Origin: Bacillota bacterium
Lineage (GTDB): Bacteria > Bacillota > Clostridia > Peptostreptococcales > Anaerovoracaceae
Direction: 5' to 3'
DNA: 64,000 nucleotides
Assembly (NCBI GenBank): GCA_017437745.1
Contig: JAFRYI010000009.1
Span: 27,826-91,825 of the forward strand
Shown here: positions 57,659-64,000 of the stretch, piece by piece
Layout: each line of letters begins with the position of its first letter
Position numbering within the stretch: position 1 is the first letter of the stretch
Made by a program: the position numbers and the translations under genes
Notes under the pieces: generated by a model
Databases searched by the model: none
What the model was told of the DNA's origin: nothing
Seen by the model: the letters and a program-made list of their open reading frames with translations, nothing else

Positions 57659-58918
57659 TCATATATACCAGACCGGTATCTGTAGTATGTTTTCTCTAAG
57701 CATGCCTGGCTGTGGACAATTACATATGATCGCTCCGCAGCCGCGCTTCTTTTCCTCAACCTTATCAAGAACAAGGAATGCAGATGTCTCATCTGCAGTC
57801 ACGGATATACTCTGTTTTATCTCAATGGGATATAGTATTCCGTTTTCTTCAATGATCAGATCTATCTCACTTTCGACCTCATATTCTTTACCATCTTTTC
57901 TGACTTTTTTCTTATCCCTTCCCCGGTAATATGATACGCAATAACGATAGTCAATACCTTTGTTCGAATAAGACTTGAGTATCTCCGAAATAACAAATGT
58001 CTCAAAAAACGATCCGCTCATAGCGCCATTGGCCAATGTGTCCGGTGTGAGCCAACGAGTAAGATATGCTGCAAGACCCGTATCTCTAAAATACACTTTA
58101 GGTGTCTTGATTGCCTTTTTAAGAACACTAGGTGTGTACGGCTCCAAAAGATAAATGATACCTGATGCTTCGAGTATCGACATCCATGCTTTAACTGTTG
58201 TCTGGTCTTTACCTATCTCATCTGCTATATTGCTGTAGTTGAGCATCTGACCTGTCCTGGCTGCCACAGCAACCATAAAACGCCTGAAATCGTTCAGATC
58301 CTGAACAGCTGAAAGCTTACGGACGTCCCTTTCAAGATAAGTCTTGACATAACTTGAGAAAAACACTCCCCAGTCCACATCAGGATCTTGCAATTCGGGA
58401 TAACCGCCACGATGGATCCTCACCCATAGATCTTCAGGCGCCTTTGCACTTTCTTGTCTTTTCTGTACATACTCCATTGTAGGGAGAAAAGGGGCGTTGA
58501 AATCGATCCTGTCGATCTCGCGCTGAGACAGGGGCAGCAGTTCTATTATTCCAACTCGCCCTGAAAGTGATTCGGAAGCTTTTTCCATCAACTCAAACGG
58601 CTGAGACCCGGATAGGCAGAACAGCCCTTTATCTTTAGTTTCATCGCATGCAATTTTAATATAACGGAATAATCCCGGAGCTCTTTGGACCTCATCATAT
58701 ATCACAGGAGGTTTATTCAGCATCATAAACATATTTGGATTATTATTTGCCTGGTCTTCAATAAAAGGATCATCTATCAAAACATATTTCTTTTTCGGGA
58801 AGATCTTTTTGATCATCTCCGTTTTACCTGTCTGTCTTGCGCCTGTTATTAATACACTCTTAAATGACTTATCTGAGTTTAATGCAATATCCTCAATTGC
58901 TCTTTTAATATACTCCAT
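57659..58918 (-). CDS. AAA ATPase with DUF4143 domain
   Basis: A 419-residue protein of the widespread AAA_14/DUF4143 family. Walker A is GARQTGKT (26-33), Walker B lies in PPVIYDEVQRAPG (about 70-82), and sensor 1 is FCLSGSQPFEL (about 99-109). A C-terminal restriction-endonuclease-like DUF4143 region has IEEN-GILYPIEIKQS near 370-384. Members are frequent on genomes and mobile elements; their function is not established, although links to DNA maintenance or toxin-like roles are discussed. The upstream region has two large palindromes (58938-59043). It lies between the attachment site and the integrase gene. Confidence 0.85.
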   Translation of the reverse strand: MEYIKRAIEDIALNSDKSFKSVLITGARQTGKTEMIKKIFPKKKYVLIDDPFIEDQANNNPNMFMMLNKPPVIYDEVQRAPGLFRYIKIACDETKDKGLFCLSGSQPFELMEKASESLSGRVGIIELLPLSQREIDRIDFNAPFLPTMEYVQKRQESAKAPEDLWVRIHRGGYPELQDPDVDWGVFFSSYVKTYLERDVRKLSAVQDLNDFRRFMVAVAARTGQMLNYSNIADEIGKDQTTVKAWMSILEASGIIYLLEPYTPSVLKKAIKTPKVYFRDTGLAAYLTRWLTPDTLANGAMSGSFFETFVISEILKSYSNKGIDYRYCVSYYRGRDKKKVRKDGKEYEVESEIDLIIEENGILYPIEIKQSISVTADETSAFLVLDKVEEKKRGCGAIICNCPQPGMLRENILQIPVWYI

Positions 58919-58937
58919 TATTATAGCCTTCCTTTAT

Positions 58938-59043
58938 CGACAAATCTGGATTTGATTCCCGAATTTGTCGCAATTATAACATAGACTCAATAGTATTGCA
59001 ACAGTACTAACGACAAATATGGCTTTTGAATCCAGATTTGTCG
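58938..59043. promoter_or_regulatory. Two 33-bp inverted-repeat sites upstream of the ATPase gene
   Basis: Site 1 (58938-58970) and site 2 (59011-59043) each begin CGACAAAT and end ATTTGTCG, forming 33-bp imperfect palindromes. The outer arms of the pair also match each other perfectly over 15 bp (CGACAAATCTGGATT at 58938; its complement at 59029). The sites are 73 bp apart, between the ATPase start and the integrase stop. They look like operators for a dimeric regulator, or a recombinase/partition site. Confidence 0.6.
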
Positions 59044-59090
59044 TTGTAAACCTCTATTCTTCATTTTCCTGTATTATAGTATCAATATGA

Positions 59091-60281
59091 TCATTTCCGC
59101 CCGTTAGCCAGCGCCATCTGATAAACATTTGCAGCCTTGGCCTTTGAGTCTTCATCAGCATGGGTGTATATGCGAAGGATCGTATCTATATTATCTCCCA
59201 CTATAGCTGCAACAGAAGCAATATCTGCTCCGTTCGTGATCGCGATGCTTATAAAACTGTGCCTGAATTTATGCGGTCTGCACTCCGGAAGCCCGTACTT
59301 CTTACAGAACTTTGGAATATACCTGCTTGGGGAATCTGGATGCATTGCCCCTCCGCGAACATCTTGAGTAAACACATACGGAGAAATCACAGCATCCCGG
59401 AGCTGCTCCTTATGCAGATCCTGCAAGAGCTGCATGGTGTGCTCTGTCACGACATTCGTACGGGCTTTGCCGTTCTTTATCGTGTCAACATACACGCCTC
59501 TATCCGGGGTATAGCACAGATTGCCCTCAAACCGGACCTCCAGCGACTCTGAATGGACATTATCCCATGTAAGACCGAGCGCTTCTCCCCTGCGGCAGCC
59601 CGTATCAATAAACAGATTAAGCAGAGCCCGCCATTTTAATGGTTCTTTCTCAGCGCAGTCTTTGATATAGTTGATCTCCTCAATAGTAAAAGCGTCTATT
59701 TCCCTGACTGTTTTCTCCGCTTTCGTTGCTTTTGGACGGGCTATCTTTCCCATAGGATTTCCGGGAATGGTCTCATCCAGATAGGCATTCTTAAAAAGGT
59801 TATTAAGAGTGTTATAGACCTTTACAACAGTAGAGTGCTTCTTTCCGTTCTTCTGCATATTCAAAAGCAAGGCATTTATAGCAACGGGCTTGATCTCAAC
59901 CATTTTACTGTCACCAAGGACAGGAAAAATATGTGTTCTGAAGATCCCCTGAAGCGATGTCCGTGTATGCTCGGCAACAGTGATCTCTTTAGAAGGCATA
60001 TATATGGTCTCAACATACTTTTTTAAGGTAAGGGCCCTGTCCTGGGCTTCTTTTTCAAGCCTTTCTTTTTCCTTTTTATCGCTGCGGGTCATAGCTTCGC
60101 CGGATTTGACTCTGGCTATTGCATCCATTTCGGCTTTCTTCAGCCCGCGCTTTATTGCGGTCTTGCTCCAGCCATCCGGGATATTCCAGGTCTCATAATA
60201 ATACGGTTTCCCTTTGCCCCTGTATACGGAAATAAGGTAAGCGCCTTTACCATTTTTCCGAGTCATAAGTTTTGTAGCCAT
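59091..60281 (-). CDS. int: Tyrosine recombinase (integrase)
   Basis: A 396-residue phage-type integrase. An N-terminal AP2/arm-binding-like region (about 1-60), a coiled-coil linker (about 62-85), a SAM-like core-binding domain (about 88-175) and the catalytic domain (about 195-390) follow in order. Catalytic residues are Arg230 (DTGCRRGEALGL), His337 and Arg340 (RPHKFRHSF), and Tyr372 (RIYTHAD). The position usually held by His/Trp in the LGH motif is Asp363 (IVGDNIDT), a notable change. It should insert the element into tRNA-Thr(GGT). The ATG at 60281 has only a weak ribosome site. Confidence 0.9.
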   Translation of the reverse strand: MATKLMTRKNGKGAYLISVYRGKGKPYYYETWNIPDGWSKTAIKRGLKKAEMDAIARVKSGEAMTRSDKKEKERLEKEAQDRALTLKKYVETIYMPSKEITVAEHTRTSLQGIFRTHIFPVLGDSKMVEIKPVAINALLLNMQKNGKKHSTVVKVYNTLNNLFKNAYLDETIPGNPMGKIARPKATKAEKTVREIDAFTIEEINYIKDCAEKEPLKWRALLNLFIDTGCRRGEALGLTWDNVHSESLEVRFEGNLCYTPDRGVYVDTIKNGKARTNVVTEHTMQLLQDLHKEQLRDAVISPYVFTQDVRGGAMHPDSPSRYIPKFCKKYGLPECRPHKFRHSFISIAITNGADIASVAAIVGDNIDTILRIYTHADEDSKAKAANVYQMALANGRK

Positions 60282-60389
60282 TATTCAACCACCAAATGAT
60301 TTCTTTGATACTCCATCTTTACTATCAGAATAGCATTAATCCTGTGCAAAAGTATGTTCAGGTAAATATTTCCATTAACCGTGGAAGCT

Positions 60390-61967
60390 TCATTCTGCCT
60401 GAGGCTGATCCTTCTTAGGCCTGTTCGGGAAGCAGCCTTCCAACCATTCCTCAAACTGCTCAGGCGTGATCTTACCGTTTATACAGTCCTCACGCTTATC
60501 CATAGCCTTATATTTCCACTTATTGAAATCGTCCTTCTTTATCTGGTTGACTCGTTCACGGGCCTTATAGCGCTTATAATATCTCTGATAGATCGCCATT
60601 GCCGGAACATCCGCAACCTTCTTTTTGTATGTCTCCATGGCAGCAAGTTCCTGGCAGGAACGTGTCTCCCCATCGGCGATCCTGTTGCAGTAATTTGTGT
60701 TATAGTTTCCCTTTACTATGAAATATCTGCCACAGCGTTTGCACTTTCTGAAATGGATGTTCTCTTCGATCATTTTTGAGAGTTCAAGCTCAAGCATATC
60801 CGCGACGGTCCGGACTTCATAATCGATATAAATATGCCTGGGCCTTACAAAGATCATTCTTGCCTCTGATTCAGAAATGGAATATTTCTTTGCGAAATCA
60901 GTAAAGATCGAGAGGTCTTTGTTAATATTCTTAGCTACCACTTTGGCATACTGTGCAAAATCCAGCCCGCCATGAGTCTCATGTTCATCAACATTACCGT
61001 CCATTCTCAATATCTCGTTTCTATGTATGTATGTTGGGAGATCATGAATATATCTGTAAGCAACATATCGTTCTCCGGGACTATACCCACCAAGCACCTC
61101 TGGGAAATAATCCTCGTCGAAACAGAATTCCAATATCTCAAGATACTCCTTCTGAAGGGCCATTAAATAATAAAAATACTGCTGAATCTGCTTTTTAGAA
61201 TATATCTTTATATCAGTAAAAACCGGAGGGAAGATCGCAGAATACAATGAAGCATAGGCGATATCTTTTATCTCATCAAATGTACTGCAGTAATCATAAT
61301 AGGTCTCAACGGACAGCTGAAGGTGATTATAAACTTTGTTGTTCTCAGGCTCCGGCTCTGTAAGATAGAAATCTGCTAATATGCGGTCTACCTGCGCCCC
61401 GTTTTTTTCAGACCTTTCTTTTAGTTTTTCCCAATACGAGTATAAACTCAAACAATCTGCCGATGGAGTGATAAAATCCGCGTAGACAAAATCGAGGATG
61501 CCTTCTCCAAGATTTAAAGTAACATTTGTTCCGCTGAAGACATTATTAAGCGGTTCTTCATCCATTTCCATATCAGGAGAAGCCCCGGCCTGCATCCCGG
61601 TGATCTCCTGCTCTTCACTGTCCGCACTGCCAAGTCTGTCTTTAAAGATCTCAACTATCTGGCTGTTATATTCGATCAGTTCCTGCCTGGCATCGTTTCC
61701 CAGATCACCGTCCTCAAACATAGATACTTTATAAGGTGCTCTGCCTTCTCTTTCCGCGCATTCTTTCTCATAGTCCACCAGTTCGTCATACATGGCATAG
61801 AATTCATGGAATGGATCTATATCTATCGTAAATCGACCCTTGTTTTCAAAGAGCACATTATTACGGAAATAATCCAATTGAAGATTATTTCTATTGGACC
61901 GTATGCTGCGGTATCTGTCGTATTCTGTATGCTCGAATTCCGAATAGTCTTTTTTCTGTCTGTTCAT
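60390..61967 (-). CDS. Unknown protein with C-terminal zinc finger (DUF6076-like)
   Basis: A 525-residue soluble protein found on this element. Most of it is helical with no motif I know. A segment near 409-440 has CKRCGRYF, then NYCN and RSCQELAAM, a four-Cys zinc finger like those in CGNR or DUF6076 proteins. It is followed by a basic helix (YYKRYKARERVNQIKKDD) that may bind nucleic acid. The ATG at 61967 is preceded by AGGTAGC; earlier in-frame starts lie among the inverted repeats. It is transcribed divergently from the excisionase. Role unknown: possibly regulation or cargo. Confidence 0.6.
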   Translation of the reverse strand: MNRQKKDYSEFEHTEYDRYRSIRSNRNNLQLDYFRNNVLFENKGRFTIDIDPFHEFYAMYDELVDYEKECAEREGRAPYKVSMFEDGDLGNDARQELIEYNSQIVEIFKDRLGSADSEEQEITGMQAGASPDMEMDEEPLNNVFSGTNVTLNLGEGILDFVYADFITPSADCLSLYSYWEKLKERSEKNGAQVDRILADFYLTEPEPENNKVYNHLQLSVETYYDYCSTFDEIKDIAYASLYSAIFPPVFTDIKIYSKKQIQQYFYYLMALQKEYLEILEFCFDEDYFPEVLGGYSPGERYVAYRYIHDLPTYIHRNEILRMDGNVDEHETHGGLDFAQYAKVVAKNINKDLSIFTDFAKKYSISESEARMIFVRPRHIYIDYEVRTVADMLELELSKMIEENIHFRKCKRCGRYFIVKGNYNTNYCNRIADGETRSCQELAAMETYKKKVADVPAMAIYQRYYKRYKARERVNQIKKDDFNKWKYKAMDKREDCINGKITPEQFEEWLEGCFPNRPKKDQPQAE

Positions 61968-62004
61968 GATGCTACCTGCTTTTAGAAAATGTATTTTGCT
62001 CTGT

Positions 62005-62045
62005 TTTTGCCCGAACTCCATCACTCCAATAAATGTCGGGCAAAA
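62005..62045. repeat. Inverted repeat in the divergent control region
   Basis: Perfect 10-bp arms TTTTGCCCGA (62005-62014) and TCGGGCAAAA (62036-62045), 21 bp apart. They lie between the divergent zinc-finger and excisionase genes and just upstream of the promoter at 62049. Likely an operator. Confidence 0.5.
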
Positions 62046-62048
62046 GTA

Positions 62049-62076
62049 TTGCAATTCGATCCGGACTCATTATAAT
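62049..62076 (+). promoter_or_regulatory. Promoter of the excisionase-helicase genes
   Basis: TTGCAA (62049-62054), a 16-bp spacer and TATAAT (62071-62076). It gives a leader of about 210 nt. That leader contains the inverted repeat TATCCAA/TTGGATA (62082-62115), and I see no gene in it; the 324-bp gap before the excisionase holds only these elements. Confidence 0.6.
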
Positions 62077-62291
62077 ACTTTTATCCAATAAAAACAAGTG
62101 TTCGTTTGTTGGATAGCATAATTAAATAACTGTCAAGGGAAGAAGATACGACATTGCCAGGACTGGAAGGCTGCAGCCGCGAGCAATGCGACGCCGACGA
62201 AGTGTGGGCAGGAAGCAGCTTCCCCGGAGGACAGCGCAGAAACACATTACAATCAGCAGTTGACACATTAAGTGTCAGAAAGGTTTTATCA

Positions 62292-62486
62292 ATGACAAAA
62301 GAAAGAGAAAAGATCTATATGTCAAGAAAAGAGGCCGCAGCATACACCGGCCTGAGTTATCACTTCATCCGCAAGGGAACGGAAAACGGAACGATACCGC
62401 ATATAATGTCAGGAAACAGATACCTTGTGAATGTACCCCGTCTGCTTCAGCAGCTTGAAGAGGAAAGCGTAAGGGAGGGGTCCTGA
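62292..62486 (+). CDS. xis: Excisionase-type helix-turn-helix protein
   Basis: A 64-residue MerR/excisionase-like protein: KIYMSRKEAAAYTGLSYHFIRKGTENGTIPHIMSGNRYLVNVPRLLQQLEE covers the whole winged HTH. It starts at the ATG 62292 with AAAGG upstream. The frame from 62154 would add unrelated residues. Its stop overlaps the helicase start by one base. Such proteins bend attachment DNA for excision and often control the following genes. It is separated from int by the zinc-finger gene, unlike classical xis-int pairs. Confidence 0.82.
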   Translation: MTKEREKIYMSRKEAAAYTGLSYHFIRKGTENGTIPHIMSGNRYLVNVPRLLQQLEEESVREGS

Positions 62487-63664
62487 TGATCGCAGACGAA
62501 AGAAAAACTGCTCTTTCCACATCAGTTGGCGCTGATGACGAGCAGTTACTTCAATCTTCAGGTACCAGTATAACAGCAGAGGTCGGCAATTGCAACGGTT
62601 TTTATGAAAAACAGTCTAATGGACTGTCGATCCTTCCGGGCGGCTGTCTGAAAACAGTAACCATGAACGAGCTACTGGATTCCGTATTTACCGGAAAGCC
62701 TCCCATTATAGAAGGGCTCCTGTACAGGGACACCTATCTGTTTACAGGAGCTCCCAAGGTAGGAAAAAGCTTTTTCATGGCACAGCTTGCCTACCATGTG
62801 AGCACAGGAAAAGCACTTTGGGGCTACTCTGTAAGGCAAGGCAAGGTCCTGTATCTTGCCCTTGAAGATAATTACGAGAGGCTTCAGAAAAGACTGTACC
62901 GGATGTTCGGAGAAGAAGGAACAGATGATCTTTACCTTGCAGCATCATCCGGGACACTTGGGGACGTCCTGGATAAGCAGCTCATAAAGTTTCTGACAGA
63001 CAATCCGGACACATGTCTTGTGATCATCGACACGCTCAAGAGAATACGGGAGACCGATGACAGCTCATGCAGCTACAACGAGGACTATGACACGATCATG
63101 AAGCTGAAGGGTTTTGCGGACAGGCGCGGCATCTGCCTGATGCTGGTCCATCATAACAGAAAGCTCCGCTCCGAAGACATCTTCGAGATGATCTCCGGAT
63201 CGAACGGACTTTTCGGAGCTGCTGACGGGGCCTTCGTTCTTGACAAGGAACAGCGCGGGTCAGATGAGGCCACGCTCTATGTTACAGGAAGAGATCAGCC
63301 TGAAGCAAAACTGCATCTTAAAAGAGATCCGGAGAGTCTGCTCTGGGATCTGACTGAAGCGGAAACGGATGAGTGGAAAGAACCGCCGGACCCGGATCTG
63401 GACGCGATCTCAAATCTTCTGAATAAAGGAAATACAATATGGCACGGATCACCTACTGAACTTGCAGAAGCGATCAACACAGATCTTTCCGCAAATTCCC
63501 TAACCAGAAAGCTTAATGCAAATAAGCAGCGACTGTTTAATGAATACGGCATATTGTACGATCCAAAGAAGATCCATGAAGGAAGACGGATCAGGCTGAC
63601 CCTGCAACAGCGTGACGATAGTGTCGGTTGCGACGATATTATACACAGCGGGGGCAGTATCTGA
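62486..63664 (+). CDS. repA: RepA-type hexameric helicase/AAA ATPase
   Basis: A 392-residue RecA-fold protein (AAA_25/RepA family). Walker A is GAPKVGKS (88-95), Walker B lies in TCLVIIDTLKRIRE (about 172-185), and a His-rich LMLVHHNRK (about 219-227) corresponds to a later helicase motif. The N-terminal 50 residues are not conserved in appearance. The C-terminal 80 residues resemble a winged helix (AEAINTDLSANSLTRKL). Such proteins drive replication of plasmids and of excised integrative elements. The ATG is coupled to the excisionase stop. Confidence 0.82.
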   Translation: MIADERKTALSTSVGADDEQLLQSSGTSITAEVGNCNGFYEKQSNGLSILPGGCLKTVTMNELLDSVFTGKPPIIEGLLYRDTYLFTGAPKVGKSFFMAQLAYHVSTGKALWGYSVRQGKVLYLALEDNYERLQKRLYRMFGEEGTDDLYLAASSGTLGDVLDKQLIKFLTDNPDTCLVIIDTLKRIRETDDSSCSYNEDYDTIMKLKGFADRRGICLMLVHHNRKLRSEDIFEMISGSNGLFGAADGAFVLDKEQRGSDEATLYVTGRDQPEAKLHLKRDPESLLWDLTEAETDEWKEPPDPDLDAISNLLNKGNTIWHGSPTELAEAINTDLSANSLTRKLNANKQRLFNEYGILYDPKKIHEGRRIRLTLQQRDDSVGCDDIIHSGGSI

Positions 63665-63670
63665 AATACC

Positions 63671-63693
63671 GTCACCATCGTCACGACCGTCAC
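63671..63693 (+). repeat. Three GTCAC repeats with 9-bp period
   Basis: GTCAC occurs at 63671, 63680 and 63689, just after the helicase stop. The regular spacing suggests small iterons or a protein-binding array. It may be chance, as only three copies exist. Confidence 0.35.
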
Positions 63694-63802
63694 GGAAATG
63701 AACTCTGAGACATCTATGTGATGCCATATTGCAGCTTTGACAGCACAGTGATGTCTCAGGAAGATCTATTCCGAATAACTATGGAAGTTTTGTAACAAGC
63801 AG

Positions 63803-63823
63803 GGAACTTGTGCAGCAAGTTCC
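63803..63823. other. Hairpin before the MobC-like gene, possible origin of transfer region
   Basis: Perfect 8-bp arms GGAACTTG (63803-63810) and CAAGTTCC (63816-63823) with a 5-nt loop, followed by a C-rich tract (ACCCCTAACCCCC at 63858-63872 region). An inverted repeat followed by a short conserved tract upstream of a mob gene is where an oriT would be expected. No nick site can be identified with confidence. Confidence 0.35.
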
Positions 63824-63936
63824 GGGAGGCGCACGGGGCTGCCTTCTTTAAGGGACAAACCCCTAACCCCCGATCAGCCTGCGAGTTTTATATCAGCCTA
63901 TTGCATAAAGAGGCTGAATGAAAGGAAAATTATTAG

Positions 63937-64000
63937 ATGAGCGAACGATTAAAACAGATACACGCGAGGGTGACCCCTCAGGAAAAGAAAAGGATTGCGG
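63937..64000 (+). CDS. MobC-like mobilization protein, N-terminal fragment
   Basis: Only 21 codons are visible (MSERLKQIHARVTPQEKKRI...). The pattern of a short strand with R-V-T-P-x-E-K followed by a helix resembles the ribbon-helix-helix start of MobC relaxosome proteins (VRLTPEEK). AAAGGA precedes the ATG. The position after a RepA helicase on an integrative element supports this. The rest lies outside the window. Confidence 0.5.
   Translation, partial: MSERLKQIHARVTPQEKKRIA

Larger units (their letters stand above)
57392..64000. mobile_element. Integrative mobilizable element in tRNA-Thr (left part)
   Basis: The left boundary is the partial tRNA-Thr. The segment holds a tyrosine integrase, an excisionase, a RepA-type helicase and the start of a MobC-like relaxosome gene, plus an ATPase and a zinc-finger protein as cargo. 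Base composition and intergenic style differ from the preceding 20 kb. No type IV secretion genes are visible, so it may be mobilizable rather than self-conjugative, but most of the element lies outside the window. Confidence 0.8.

Noticed and set aside
1..64000. CRISPR array, rRNA operon, insertion sequence with terminal repeats
   Set aside because: No regularly spaced repeats of CRISPR type, no rRNA sequence and no transposase frame were found on either strand.

Overview
The window looks like chromosomal DNA from an anaerobic member of the Bacillota, most likely class Clostridia. The reasons are strong GGAGG-type ribosome binding sites, a FabK-type fatty acid synthesis cluster, class I purine nucleoside phosphorylase next to an MTA/SAH deaminase, YegP, LysM and DUF937 small proteins, AzlCD, and no outer-membrane genes. 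Genus cannot be assigned from the sequence alone. Most genes have moderate to high G+C with heavy use of ATA (Ile) and CTT-AAG. The first 4 kb, and the segment after 57.4 kb, differ visibly in composition.

1-18.1 kb: one long minus-strand operon for a surface polysaccharide, driven by a near-consensus promoter at 18038-18066. From the promoter it encodes two Wzz-like chain-length proteins, GalE, a membrane UDP-GlcNAc 4,6-dehydratase (PglF/CapD type), a first phosphoglycosyl transferase, a DegT aminotransferase, a second (PglC-like) phosphoglycosyl transferase, and a glycosyltransferase. Then come four genes matching the WbpB-WbpD-WbpE-WbpA route to a UDP-2,3-diacetamido-hexuronate, two more glycosyltransferases, a Wzy-like polymerase and a Wzx-like flippase cut by the window edge. 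Export and polymerisation are therefore Wzx/Wzy dependent. No BY-kinase or phosphatase is present in the window.

18.1-44 kb: housekeeping and accessory genes. These are thrS; a degenerate ParA/MinD-like protein; a minus-strand operon (uridine-kinase-like, beta-CASP metallo-hydrolase, membrane protein with a CAT-like domain, purine nucleoside phosphorylase, MTA/SAH deaminase); surE; a 5'-deoxynucleotidase; prmA; yegP; an ABC exporter; a structured-RNA candidate; a dicarboxylate symporter; DUF937; a zinc-motif membrane protein; LysM; a glutamine-type ABC importer; YdcF; a DMT exporter; and a GDSL hydrolase fused to free-methionine sulfoxide reductase. Both the symporter and the importer ATPase carry an extra domain resembling a degenerate RsbW/HATPase fold.

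44-57.3 kb: a fatty acid synthesis operon, acpP-fabK-fabD-fabG-fabF-fabZ plus an AMP-forming acyl-CoA synthetase, without fabH or acc genes. It is followed by a PAS/winged-helix regulator, an SDR, azlCD, a NimA-like flavin protein, an AEC transporter, a secreted lipase-like protein and an XRE regulator with a small membrane protein.

57.4-64 kb: the left part of an integrative, probably mobilizable element inserted in a tRNA-Thr(GGT) gene. Only the 3' part of the tRNA, from the anticodon loop to CCA, remains at 57392-57437. The element carries a DUF4143-type ATPase, a tyrosine integrase, a zinc-finger protein of unknown function, an excisionase, a RepA-type helicase and the beginning of a MobC-like gene. 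Its other end lies beyond the window.
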